Below, in pieces: positions 7,877 through 16,249 of a stretch of 64,000 bases of DNA (position 1 is the first letter of the stretch; every line of letters begins with the position of its first letter). This DNA is from a virus. Made by a program: the position numbers and the translations under genes. Under the pieces are notes generated by a model, which ran no database searches, was not told where the DNA came from, and was given only the letters and a program-made list of their open reading frames with translations. The stretch is taken from the IMG/VR virus record IMGVR_UViG_3300035670_000018, positions 62,001-126,000 of that record; one strand, given 5' to 3'.

Positions 7877-8383
7877 ATGTCTATTTATACTTACCGCATA
7901 AACAAATCTATTTCTGAAGCTTTAGGAATAGAATATCAAGAAATTCCAGAACTATCCGATCAAGAACTGAATAAATTTGAGATTTCTGAAACAGAAAGTA
8001 TTCCAGGTCCAAAACATTGTGATGAAACCAAACTAAGCATTTCACTTAGTAATAAGGAATACTACAAGACTGATAGAGGTTTGAAAAGACGCAAAATCAT
8101 ATCAGAAAGAAATAAGATTATCAAGTCTCAAGAAATGAAAAGTAGATGGGAACAAAACTATGAACAACTTAGAGAGTTGACAAAGAATAAAGGACGAAGA
8201 AAAGGTTGTAAAGACTTACGTAAGAGAAAGCAAAGAGACCTTAGAAAAGTTCAAAAAGATATGATACAATATAATGATGTGTATGCTGCTGCGTCTGTTC
8301 ACTATAAAGACAATCCAAACGGAGCGCATTATATAAGACGAATGTGTAGACTACAGATTTCAGGATGGAAGTATAATGACTAA
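7877..8383 (+). CDS. NUMOD3-containing protein, probable homing-endonuclease relative
   Basis: 168 residues, very basic. Around residue 49 GPKHCDETKLSISLSNK matches the NUMOD3 DNA-binding element seen behind GIY-YIG and HNH domains. No nuclease core is present. The N-terminal ISEALGIEYQEI resembles LSEALGIECSIE of the protein at 3672-4199. It sits just before gene 47, overlapping it by 8 bases. It may be a DNA-binding remnant or a distinct regulator. Confidence 0.5.
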   Translation: MSIYTYRINKSISEALGIEYQEIPELSDQELNKFEISETESIPGPKHCDETKLSISLSNKEYYKTDRGLKRRKIISERNKIIKSQEMKSRWEQNYEQLRELTKNKGRRKGCKDLRKRKQRDLRKVQKDMIQYNDVYAAASVHYKDNPNGAHYIRRMCRLQISGWKYND

Positions 8384-9455
8384 AGTTGCTATGATAACAG
8401 ATTTACATCTTGGTGTTAGAAATGACAATCCAATCTTTTATGAATACTTCAAAAAATCGTTTGATTGGTTTTTCAATTACCTTGATGAACATAACATCAA
8501 AGATTGTATTGTGTTAGGTGATCTTGTTGATCGCAGGAAGTATATCAATATACTTACTGCTAATCGACTTAGGGAAGATTTTTTAGAACAACTTGAAAGT
8601 AGAAATATCAAAACACATGTTATTCCTGGAAATCACGATTGCTACTTCAAGAACACTAATGATGTAAACATATTGGAAGAAATAATCGGTAATCGCTACC
8701 AGAACATCAATATATACTCAACACCAACAGAGATTGAGATTGATGGTTGTGCATTCTTTCTTTTGCCTTGGATCACAAAGGCCAATGAAAAGGCGTGTTA
8801 TGAAGCTGTAGAGAATACCAAGTCACTTATTTGTTGTGGCCATCTTGAACTTGATGGGTTTGAGATGCAGAAAGGATTGTTATCAGACCATGGCTGGAAT
8901 CATAAAGTGTTTTCACGTTTTGATCATGTCTTTACTGGTCATTATCATCACCGTTCCACTCGGGATAATATTTACTATATTGGTGCTTTTTGTGAGCATA
9001 TATGGAGCGATTACAATGATCCTCGCGGTTTTATTATCTTTGATACAGGAACCCGTGTTGTTGAGTTTCTTCGCAATCCTTTTCGTATTTTTCATATGGT
9101 GGCTTATGATGATGTGAAGCATCCTGATATTCTTGAGAAGATTAGTGCAACTGACTATTCCAAGTTCAAAGATACCTATGTAAAGATTGTGTGTGTGAAT
9201 AAGACTAATCCATATGCGTTTGATGTTTTACTTGACAGATTGTATCAAGCACAAGCAGCAGACATTTCCATTGTGGAAGATATCAATTCGTTCACTGACA
9301 ATAATGCAGATGAACTTGTAGACGAAGCACAAGACACATTGACGATCCTAGATAATTTTATAAGTGGGTTGACATTACCTGTAGAAAATGATAAAATGAA
9401 ACATTACATGCGTGAGGTATATACCGAAGCACTGTCGTTGGAGACTATAGAATGA
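8376..9455 (+). CDS. 47: Recombination endonuclease subunit gp47 (Mre11-like)
   Basis: 359 residues, close to T4 gp47 (339). Metallophosphoesterase motifs are in order: DLHLG (about residue 9), GDLVDRR (about 48), GNHDC (about 85), GHLELDG (about 154), GHYHH (about 188). With gp46 it resects double-strand ends for recombination-dependent replication. ATG at 8376 overlaps the upstream NUMOD3 gene. A small gene separates it from gene 46. Confidence 0.93.
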   Translation: MTKVAMITDLHLGVRNDNPIFYEYFKKSFDWFFNYLDEHNIKDCIVLGDLVDRRKYINILTANRLREDFLEQLESRNIKTHVIPGNHDCYFKNTNDVNILEEIIGNRYQNINIYSTPTEIEIDGCAFFLLPWITKANEKACYEAVENTKSLICCGHLELDGFEMQKGLLSDHGWNHKVFSRFDHVFTGHYHHRSTRDNIYYIGAFCEHIWSDYNDPRGFIIFDTGTRVVEFLRNPFRIFHMVAYDDVKHPDILEKISATDYSKFKDTYVKIVCVNKTNPYAFDVLLDRLYQAQAADISIVEDINSFTDNNADELVDEAQDTLTILDNFISGLTLPVENDKMKHYMREVYTEALSLETIE

Positions 9456-9826
9456 AGTATAACATTGGTAACAAATTCTGGCGTGTGAATAAGATATTCA
9501 ACCGTCTCACAGGCGTACAGAAGAAGCTGAAGATGGTTGATGCTGATGGTATTGAATGGTATCGCTATGATAAGGATAGTGTCGATTTTGACTTGATGGA
9601 AGTCGAAATTGTAGGTACATTCAATGCTGTTGTCGAAGGGCACAACATTTGGAATGAAGAAGAGTATTGTGACCGCTACTGTATGAAGATCGGTGATCAC
9701 TACGATGAAGTGTGGGAAGATGAATTTGATGGTGAACATCGCGGACACTATACTTCTTATTTCCATACCAAAGAAGAAGCTGAAGAATACATCAAGGAAC
9801 AGCGTGAGTATCACAACGCACTATGA
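9452..9826 (+). CDS. Conserved protein between genes 47 and 46, function unknown
   Basis: 124 residues, overlapping both neighbours by 4 bases (ATGA type), so it is translationally coupled to gp47 and gp46. It is acidic, rich in Trp and Tyr (NKFWRVNKIF, IEWYRYDKD, NIWNEEEYCDRYC), and ends in a helix KEEAEEYIKEQREY. No catalytic motif is visible. Position suggests a role near the recombination nuclease, but that is inference. Confidence 0.55.
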   Translation: MKYNIGNKFWRVNKIFNRLTGVQKKLKMVDADGIEWYRYDKDSVDFDLMEVEIVGTFNAVVEGHNIWNEEEYCDRYCMKIGDHYDEVWEDEFDGEHRGHYTSYFHTKEEAEEYIKEQREYHNAL

Positions 9827-11535
9827 TTACATTTGAACTGATTAGATGGAAGAACCTTCTTTCTACTGGTAATGCGTGGACTGAGATTGAACTGAATTCC
9901 TCAAAGACAAACTTGATAGTAGGCGCGAACGGGCATGGTAAATCAACCATACTTGACGCGCTTACTTTTGTTTTGTTTGGTAAACCATTCCGTAAAATCA
10001 ACAAGCCTCTACTTATAAACAGTGTGAATAACAAAGACTGTAAAGTTGAGATTGTATTCAAGGCCTACGGCAAAGACTACAAGATTGTGCGTGGCATTCG
10101 TCCTAATATCTTTGAGATATGGGTTGATGGTTCATTGTTGAATCAGGACTCAGCTTCCAGAGACTATCAGGAATATCTTGAAAAGTTCATTCTCAAGATG
10201 AACATGAAGTCCTTCTGTCAGATTGTCATTCTTGGTTCAGCATCTTTTACACCGTTCATGCAGCTAACACCTGCTGATCGTCGCACTATCATTGAAGACT
10301 TGTTGGACATTCAAATCTTCTCAGTAATGAGTCTATTGGTAAAGCAGCGTTGGCAAGAAAACAAGGAAAGTGTAGAGAAGAACCGTATGCTTCTCAAGTC
10401 TGCACAGGACAAGAGAGACTATGTTGAGCGTACACTTGCCAATCTAAAGCAGAACAATGATGACAGACTGCTTGAACTTGAAAAGCAGCTTGCAGATTTT
10501 ACACAGCAAAAGAAAGATTTGTTAGAGAAAGTGAAAGGTCTTCTGGATGAAAAAGAAGACCTGATGACAGATGTTCTCACACTGACAGATGTTCGCAATG
10601 ACTATTCAAACTCTATTGTATCGCTCACAACTCAGGAAACAAACATTCAAAGATGCGACAAAGAGATTGAGTTTCTGACTGAACATGATGAGTGTCCAAC
10701 CTGTAAGCAGCATATTGATGAACACTTCAGAGCAAGACGAAAGATCAAGCTTCATGAAGAAGCAGCAGAAGCACAGAAGTATGCTGATCTGCTAAAGAAG
10801 TATATGGACGATCTTCTCACAAAGATCAACAATCTTGAAGACAAGTCTAAGCGGTCGCATTCTATCTCTGCTGAAATCAAGTCCAGTAAGCAGACAATGA
10901 TGCATATCGTTTCCATGATGAACGACATTGAAGACAATATGAATAAGATCCGAAATGCAGACAAGCTTGTAATGGACAGCGAAAAGGACTTGAAATCTGC
11001 TGAAGAAGAAATCTATCGCATGGAAGGGTCTTTGCAGTTCCGTCTAAACGAACGTACCATGATTGAAACGGCCATGTCTCTACTCAAGGATGGTGGTATC
11101 AAGACGAAGATCATCAAGCAATATATTCCAATCATTAACAAGCTTGTAAATAAGTATCTTGCTCAGATGGGCTTTTTTGTCAACTTCAACATTGATGAGA
11201 ACTTCAATGAGGTAATCAAGTCTAGATATCGTGATGAGTTTTCATATTCCAATTTCTCAGAAGGTGAGAAGACACGCATTGATCTTGCATTGCTGTTTAC
11301 TTGGCGTTCCATTGCAAAGATGAAGAACAGTGTGAATACCAATCTGCTTATTCTGGACGAGATTCTTGATGGAAGTCTTGATGCAAATGGTACCGATGAG
11401 TTCCTCAAGATCATTCAGACATTGACAGATGACACGAACACCTATATAATATCACACAAACAAGATCAACTCTTGGACAAGTTTGATAAAGTATACCGCT
11501 TTGAGAAGCAAAAGAATTTTAGTAGGATGGTATAA
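9823..11535 (+). CDS. 46: Recombination endonuclease subunit gp46 (Rad50-like ATPase)
   Basis: 570 residues. Walker A GANGHGKST (about residue 35), long coiled coil, zinc-hook CPTC (about 290), ABC signature FSEGEKTRIDLALL (about 478), Walker B LLILDEILDGSLD (about 509). It pairs with gp47 to form the SbcCD/Mre11-Rad50-like complex. The coiled coil is short, as in T4 gp46. The gene starts inside the preceding stop (ATGA). A near-perfect promoter lies inside its 3' end. Confidence 0.94.
   Translation: MITFELIRWKNLLSTGNAWTEIELNSSKTNLIVGANGHGKSTILDALTFVLFGKPFRKINKPLLINSVNNKDCKVEIVFKAYGKDYKIVRGIRPNIFEIWVDGSLLNQDSASRDYQEYLEKFILKMNMKSFCQIVILGSASFTPFMQLTPADRRTIIEDLLDIQIFSVMSLLVKQRWQENKESVEKNRMLLKSAQDKRDYVERTLANLKQNNDDRLLELEKQLADFTQQKKDLLEKVKGLLDEKEDLMTDVLTLTDVRNDYSNSIVSLTTQETNIQRCDKEIEFLTEHDECPTCKQHIDEHFRARRKIKLHEEAAEAQKYADLLKKYMDDLLTKINNLEDKSKRSHSISAEIKSSKQTMMHIVSMMNDIEDNMNKIRNADKLVMDSEKDLKSAEEEIYRMEGSLQFRLNERTMIETAMSLLKDGGIKTKIIKQYIPIINKLVNKYLAQMGFFVNFNIDENFNEVIKSRYRDEFSYSNFSEGEKTRIDLALLFTWRSIAKMKNSVNTNLLILDEILDGSLDANGTDEFLKIIQTLTDDTNTYIISHKQDQLLDKFDKVYRFEKQKNFSRMV
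11422..11450 (+). promoter_or_regulatory. Consensus promoter inside gene 46
   Basis: TTGACA (11422-11427), 17 bases, TATAAT (11445-11450): both hexamers match consensus exactly. It lies within the gp46 coding sequence, 85 bases before the next gene, and could drive the downstream set 11535-13515. Confidence 0.6.
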
Positions 11536-11885
11536 TGACAAAGACACCCGTTGAAGAATCTGCACCATATGATAATTTCATTGGACAAACTACTGAACCA
11601 GTAGTGCCTGAAGAGCCAACTCTTGCAGACTTTCTTGGTATGGAAGATGATGAGGAAAGTGAACGTGAAAAGCTTTGGGTAGGAATGCCTGAGTTTGTTC
11701 AGAAAGACAATCCTCCATTCAAGACAATATATTTGCATTTCCGCAATCAGCAAGACTTTGATGAGTTTGTCTCTAAGTATAAGTCGGTTGATGATGAGCA
11801 AACGATTTCAAAGAAGACAAAGAGCATGTGGTATCCTCACCTTGACAAGGACGAGAACTCTTTGAAGAGATGGTTTGAAGAATGA
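11535..11885 (+). CDS. Conserved phage protein with WxGMPEF motif, function unknown
   Basis: 116 residues, overlapping gp46 by one base. A Pro/Glu-rich N-terminus precedes KLWVGMPEFVQKDNPPFKTIYLHFRNQQDFDEF and KKTKSMWYPHLD. The W-x-x-MPEF...I-x-(V/L)-HF...D-x-x-x-F...T-K-S-x-WYP pattern is a widespread phage domain of unknown role, often near DNA-modification genes. Here it precedes an FkbM methyltransferase and a TAGT-like transferase. Confidence 0.55.
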   Translation: MTKTPVEESAPYDNFIGQTTEPVVPEEPTLADFLGMEDDEESEREKLWVGMPEFVQKDNPPFKTIYLHFRNQQDFDEFVSKYKSVDDEQTISKKTKSMWYPHLDKDENSLKRWFEE

Positions 11886-12565
11886 CAGTTAAGACAGTAA
11901 CCTATAGAGACATCCAAGCAGAAGTAAGAGAAGGCACCTCAGATGAATTTGTAGTTCATGAGGTGTTTTCTGGTGAGTACAATAAGCTACAGATAAAGCC
12001 TGATGATGTTGTAGTTGACTTTGGTTTGAACATCGGAATGTTCACAACATTTGCATTGAAAAAGGGTGCAGCACTTGTTCATGGATACGAACCTGATATT
12101 GACAATTATAATCTCGCATGTAAAAATGTGGCAATGAATATTCCAGATACAAGCAAGTATGTACTACACAACGAAGCTGTTGTAGGCAATGATGATAAGA
12201 CCCGCGACTTTTCTATTAATCTCAAGAAGAACAAAGGCGCACACTCACTTGTTGCAAAGCGAGGCAGAGATACGGTTACAGTCAATTGTACCAATATCAA
12301 CTATGTCTTTGAGACAGTTCAACCAACAATAGTCAAGATGGACATTGAAGGTGGTGAACTAGAGTGTTTGCCTGCAATCAATAATTGGTACAACATTCGT
12401 GAGTTTATTATGGAATTTCATCATGCACATTTGAATGATCTAAAGACACATGAGAAGTATAATGACACTCTTGATCTTCTTCGCAAGCAGTTCAACTTTG
12501 TGCAAGCCAGAGAAGACACAAAGGGTGCATGGGTAAACATTGTATATTGCAGGAATGATGTATGA
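11882..12565 (+). CDS. FkbM-family SAM methyltransferase
   Basis: 227 residues. SAM-binding motif VVVDFGLNIGMFTTFALKKGA (about residue 41), acidic loop GYEPD, and the FkbM hallmark IVKMDIEGGELECLP near residue 153. These enzymes O-methylate sugars or small acceptors. The start overlaps the upstream stop (ATGA). The next gene is a base-modification-type glycosyltransferase, so the substrate could be a modified sugar or DNA adduct (inference). Confidence 0.8.
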   Translation: MTVKTVTYRDIQAEVREGTSDEFVVHEVFSGEYNKLQIKPDDVVVDFGLNIGMFTTFALKKGAALVHGYEPDIDNYNLACKNVAMNIPDTSKYVLHNEAVVGNDDKTRDFSINLKKNKGAHSLVAKRGRDTVTVNCTNINYVFETVQPTIVKMDIEGGELECLPAINNWYNIREFIMEFHHAHLNDLKTHEKYNDTLDLLRKQFNFVQAREDTKGAWVNIVYCRNDV

Positions 12566-13515
12566 CGAATCCAAAATGGCCAGTATATATTATATCAAAA
12601 GGTAGACATGAAAGCATGTTTACCTCACGCTCACTCGCGCGTATGAAGATACCACATTACATTGCTATTGAACCACAAGATGAAGAGAACTATGAAAATG
12701 CGCTGGATAACTTTAGCATTCGCGATTATGTTACCCTTCTTATTGCTCCTTTTTCTAACCACGGTGACGGTCCTGGTCGCGCAAGAAACTGGTGTTGGGA
12801 TCACTCAATCTCTATAGGTGCTGAGAAGCATTGGGTGTGTGATGATAATATTCAAGACTTCTACAGATTGAATCGCAATCAGCGTATTCGTGTAGAATCT
12901 GGAGTGATGTTCAAAGCGTGTGAAGACTTTGTGAACAGATTTGAGAATGTGCCAATCTCAGGGCTACAGTATCGTTTCTTCATTGCGCCGAATCAAAGCT
13001 ATTATCCTTTTGTGCTGAACACTCGTATCTATTCTACTCTGCTAATCTCAAACGATTGCAAGCATCGTTGGCGTGGCCGATACAATGAAGACACTGACAT
13101 TTGCCTTCGTGTATTGAAAGATGGCGATTGTACGATTCAGTTCAATAACTTTCTGCAAGGCAAAGCGGCAACGCAAACAGTCAAGGGTGGTAATACGGCC
13201 GAGTTCTATCATGCAGAAGGTGATCTTGACAAGAGCAAGTGGCGTGATGGTCATTTGAATGCAACGGGCACAATTAACAAATCCCAGATGCTGGTAGACA
13301 TGCACCCAGATGTGGCTCGAATCGCATGGAAATATGGACGCTGGCACCATTATGTGAATTATGAGCCTTTTCAGAATCTCAATCATCCGTTGAGAAGACA
13401 GCTTGGTTTAGGACCAGAGGATAATAAGCTGAGATTAAAACCAGGGGTTGATTTGAAGAGTTTCCCTAAGGTCAACAATTATGGGATGATTCTGCGAAAG
13501 ATATCAAAGACTTAG
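12562..13515 (+). CDS. TAGT/GREB1-like glycosyltransferase, possible DNA base modifier
   Basis: 317 residues. Begins WPVYIISKGRHESMFTSRSLARMKIPHYIAIEPQDEENY and continues GPGRARNWCWDHSISIGAEKHWVCDDNIQDFYR, with a DDN in place of the GT-A DxD at about residue 94. A second acidic pair, NEDTDIC, lies near residue 176. This layout matches the TET/JBP-associated glycosyltransferases described in phages, which add sugars to modified bases. No hydroxymethylase is visible in the window, so the acceptor is unproven. Alternative: a glycan GT-A enzyme. Confidence 0.65.
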   Translation: MTNPKWPVYIISKGRHESMFTSRSLARMKIPHYIAIEPQDEENYENALDNFSIRDYVTLLIAPFSNHGDGPGRARNWCWDHSISIGAEKHWVCDDNIQDFYRLNRNQRIRVESGVMFKACEDFVNRFENVPISGLQYRFFIAPNQSYYPFVLNTRIYSTLLISNDCKHRWRGRYNEDTDICLRVLKDGDCTIQFNNFLQGKAATQTVKGGNTAEFYHAEGDLDKSKWRDGHLNATGTINKSQMLVDMHPDVARIAWKYGRWHHYVNYEPFQNLNHPLRRQLGLGPEDNKLRLKPGVDLKSFPKVNNYGMILRKISKT

Positions 13516-13622
13516 CCGAACCTAATAAAATCAATGACTTAGCCAACCAGCTATGCGTCCAGCGTATGGCTGGTATGCATTTGGGATACTTGTAAATCCG
13601 ACTTGCAATACCCATATATAGT
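13503..13622 (+). promoter_or_regulatory. Iteron/palindrome promoter cassette, copy A
   Basis: Two direct repeats, ATCAAAGACTTAGCC (13503-13517) and ATCAATGACTTAGCC (13530-13544), are followed by TATGCGTCCAGCGTATG (13552-13568) and TATGC. TTGTAA (13590-13595) then precedes the block CCCATATATAGTATATGAC (13611-13629). The same arrangement recurs near 50558-50680 and, without the repeats, near 53933-54018. The first repeat overlaps the upstream stop codon. Confidence 0.6.
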
Positions 13623-13642
13623 ATATGACAACGGAGACCTGT

Positions 13643-13906
13643 ATGACCATCACTCTCAATCTGAACTCTGAGCAAGCAGCCATGCTTTCTCATGCCATTG
13701 TTGAGTTTCAAGATTCTTTCCACCGTCTTTCTCATGAAGATCATATGATCATTGAAAAAGACGTTTCCGATCTTGAGAAGCTTGTAATGCAGATTCTCGC
13801 TCAAACTAAAGTTGAACCCAATGTTCCTGTCATGCCCTCTGCTTTTGATTCAGATGAATTGATTGCAGAATGGAACGAGTGCTTTCATGAAGATCGAATC
13901 GGTTGA
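13643..13906 (+). CDS. Small protein of unknown function
   Basis: 87 residues from ATG 13643, preceded by CGGAG at a good distance; ATG 13625 is an in-frame alternative. Sequence is helical and acidic (ITLNLNSEQAAMLSHAIVEFQDSF, SDELIAEWNECF). It is the first gene behind promoter cassette A and is separated from the VWA gene by another promoter. No family is recognised. Confidence 0.5.
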   Translation: MTITLNLNSEQAAMLSHAIVEFQDSFHRLSHEDHMIIEKDVSDLEKLVMQILAQTKVEPNVPVMPSAFDSDELIAEWNECFHEDRIG

Positions 13907-13931
13907 CATGCATCACATTTCAGTCTATGAT
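13903..13931 (+). promoter_or_regulatory. Sigma70-type promoter TTGACA-N17-TATGAT
   Basis: TTGACA (13903-13908), 17 bases, TATGAT (13926-13931). The -35 overlaps the stop of the upstream small gene. It drives the VWA/metallopeptidase gene, whose ribosome site AAGAGG follows. Confidence 0.8.
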
Positions 13932-13954
13932 ATGTCCATAATCAAGAGGACACT

Positions 13955-16186
13955 ATGGAAGTAGTACACAATCACAATGCTAAGTCCCAGCTAGCCAAGT
14001 TGCTGGCTACGGAAAACATTACGGTACAGCACTCGGCCGCCGCACAAACTGCTATGTTTGATGTGGTTAAGCGTGTTCTGATTCTCCCTGTCTGGCGCGA
14101 AATGTCCAATGACCTGTATGACATGCTGGTTGTTCACGAGGTTGGTCATGCTCTTGACACACCCTCTGACGGCTGGCTTGACGCATTGTCTGACATTGCA
14201 AAGCGAGTCACTGGTGCGGCTTCCAATCGTGCTATGGGTGCAGTCAAGGGCTTTCTAAACGTCATTGAAGACGCCCGCATTGACAAGCGCCAGAAGCGCC
14301 GTTTCCCTGGCTCTCGCCGCAACTATGTCAAGGGCTATGCTGAACTCATTGAACGTGACTTCTTTGGCACCAAGTCCAAGGACGTTAACTCTATGGCTTT
14401 CATTGACCGCTTGAATATCTACTTCAAGGGCGGTGCAATGTCTGGTATCAAGTTCTCGGCCGAAGAAAAGGCTATGGTTGCTAAGGTTGAAGCGGCTGAG
14501 ACTTTTGATGAGGTGCTTGCACTCACCGAGGAAATCTTCGGTTGGTCTAAGTCTAAGCAGGAACAGGACGAGCCTGAAACTGACTCGGACGATATTAGTG
14601 CTAAGGGTGGAATGTCCGACGAGGACGACTATGACTTTTCCGACGAGTCTGATGAGGAAGATTTCGGCGATGATGATGAGGAAGAAAACTATACCTCTGG
14701 TCGCGGCGATGACGACTCTGATGATGAGGACGAGGATGAAGACGGTGAGTCTGACTCGGACTATGATGCCGAAGCTAATGACGGCGTTCTCAAGCGCGAC
14801 TCTGATGATCCGATAAACGTCGGTGCAAAGTCTGATGATGACATTCCCGAGTCTGAAACTGAAAAGGCTTGGCAAAAGAATCAGGAAGACTTGGTAATCA
14901 AGTCGGACGAGGAATATGTCTATGTGAAGATCCCTCGCCCTGTCAAGTATGAACAGGTTGTAAATGATTACAAGATTGTTCTGGCGGATCAGCGCAAGTG
15001 TATTGCTGGCTTCTGGAACCAGGATTGGCTCAAGGCTGTTCGGACTGAACTCCAGAAGTTCAAGGCTGATGAAAACGCATCAATCTCTTTCATGGTTAAG
15101 GAGTTTGAAATGCGGAAGTCGGCTGATGAATACAGCCGTACCAGCATCTCTAAGACTGGCGTGATTGACACAAACAAGCTTCATTCATACAAGTATAATG
15201 ATGACCTGTTCCGTCGGATCACCACTGTTGCTTCTGGCAAGAACCACGGCTTTGTCATGTTTGTTGACTGGTCTGGCTCTATGGACATTCATCTTAAGAA
15301 GACTGTAAAGCAGCTTCTTTCGCTGACCATGTTCTGTAAGCGGGTTCAGATTCCGTTTGAGGTCTACTCGTTCCGTAGTGTCACTGGCTTTGATGTTGAT
15401 TCTGGTCGTATTAGTGGCAATCTTTTCACTACCAACCAGAATGAACTGTTCTTTGACAACTTCGTGGCCCGTAATCTGCTTTCATCGCGGATGAATGTTG
15501 CTGAATTCAATGATGCAATGTTCCATCTTTATGTGATGGCTTGCGGCGGTCATATTCGGAGCGATAGTCTCCAGTCCACTCCTCTTAACGAGTGTATTGG
15601 TGTGGCTGACATGATTGTCAATCGGTTCAAGGCTAAGTCTCAGGTTCAGATTGTTAACACAATCTTCCTGACTGACGGCGACTCTGATCCGATCCATGCT
15701 GTTAACGGTCTTATGTCTTCCTGGAAGTCCCGCAAGTATATTCTGCAGGATGAGATTACCAAGAAGACCTACGATATCCGTGCTAACAAGGACTCTTATC
15801 GGTATCGTGATCCTTACTCTGATAAGGAGATGACCAATCTCCTGCTCCGTGTTCTCAAGGATCGGACTGGCTGCAATCTGATCGGCTTCTATATCACCTC
15901 TTATGGCTTTAATTCAGCATATGACCGTGTGAACGGTCAGTCTGGCGAAGCGCAAAAGAAGGCTTCGGCCGATTGGCGTGATAATGGCTTCTTCGGTGTG
16001 TCAACTGCTGGTTATGATGAATACTATATTATCAACCAGAAGACGTTTGATGTATCGTCTGGAAATCTTAAGATTGATTCCAAAATGACCAAGAACAAGA
16101 TGGCCAAGGAATTCATCAAGTTTTCGGAAAAGAAAGCTGTGTCCCGCGTCTTACTCTCTCGGTTTGTCAAGCGAATTGCCGCTTGA
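13955..16186 (+). CDS. Metallopeptidase-like VWA protein (CobT-like)
   Basis: 743 residues. The N-terminus carries a zinc-peptidase motif, VVHEVGHALDT (about residue 60), followed by NVIEDARIDK. Residues about 205-295 are a nearly continuous Asp/Glu/Ser linker, as in CobT. The C-terminal VWA domain has the MIDAS motif FVDWSGSMD near residue 438 and TIFLTDGDSDP near 570. Next gene is a CobS/MoxR AAA+ ATPase, the usual partner. In CobNST these drive metal insertion; in the phage they more likely act as a MoxR-VWA chaperone pair (inference). GC looks higher than in neighbours. Confidence 0.8.
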   Translation: MEVVHNHNAKSQLAKLLATENITVQHSAAAQTAMFDVVKRVLILPVWREMSNDLYDMLVVHEVGHALDTPSDGWLDALSDIAKRVTGAASNRAMGAVKGFLNVIEDARIDKRQKRRFPGSRRNYVKGYAELIERDFFGTKSKDVNSMAFIDRLNIYFKGGAMSGIKFSAEEKAMVAKVEAAETFDEVLALTEEIFGWSKSKQEQDEPETDSDDISAKGGMSDEDDYDFSDESDEEDFGDDDEEENYTSGRGDDDSDDEDEDEDGESDSDYDAEANDGVLKRDSDDPINVGAKSDDDIPESETEKAWQKNQEDLVIKSDEEYVYVKIPRPVKYEQVVNDYKIVLADQRKCIAGFWNQDWLKAVRTELQKFKADENASISFMVKEFEMRKSADEYSRTSISKTGVIDTNKLHSYKYNDDLFRRITTVASGKNHGFVMFVDWSGSMDIHLKKTVKQLLSLTMFCKRVQIPFEVYSFRSVTGFDVDSGRISGNLFTTNQNELFFDNFVARNLLSSRMNVAEFNDAMFHLYVMACGGHIRSDSLQSTPLNECIGVADMIVNRFKAKSQVQIVNTIFLTDGDSDPIHAVNGLMSSWKSRKYILQDEITKKTYDIRANKDSYRYRDPYSDKEMTNLLLRVLKDRTGCNLIGFYITSYGFNSAYDRVNGQSGEAQKKASADWRDNGFFGVSTAGYDEYYIINQKTFDVSSGNLKIDSKMTKNKMAKEFIKFSEKKAVSRVLLSRFVKRIAA

Positions 16187-16211
16187 CAACCACCTCTTCC
16201 TAGACTATAAT
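16183..16211 (+). promoter_or_regulatory. Consensus promoter TTGACA-N17-TATAAT
   Basis: TTGACA (16183-16188) begins inside the last codons of the VWA gene; 17 bases later TATAAT (16206-16211). It gives the AAA+ gene its own strong promoter, 39 bases before its ATG. Confidence 0.85.
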
Positions 16212-16249
16212 ATACACATAATCCAAAACACACACAAAGGAAAGTTCTA

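Noticed and set aside
13547-13574. CRISPR-like reading of the repeated GACTTAGCC words
   Set aside because: Only two copies per site, spacing 24-27 bases, located next to promoters; fits iterons better than a CRISPR array.
14255-14875. Minus-strand frame of 206 codons inside the VWA gene
   Set aside because: Caused by the Asp/Glu-rich linker, whose complement has few stops; composition is artificial.
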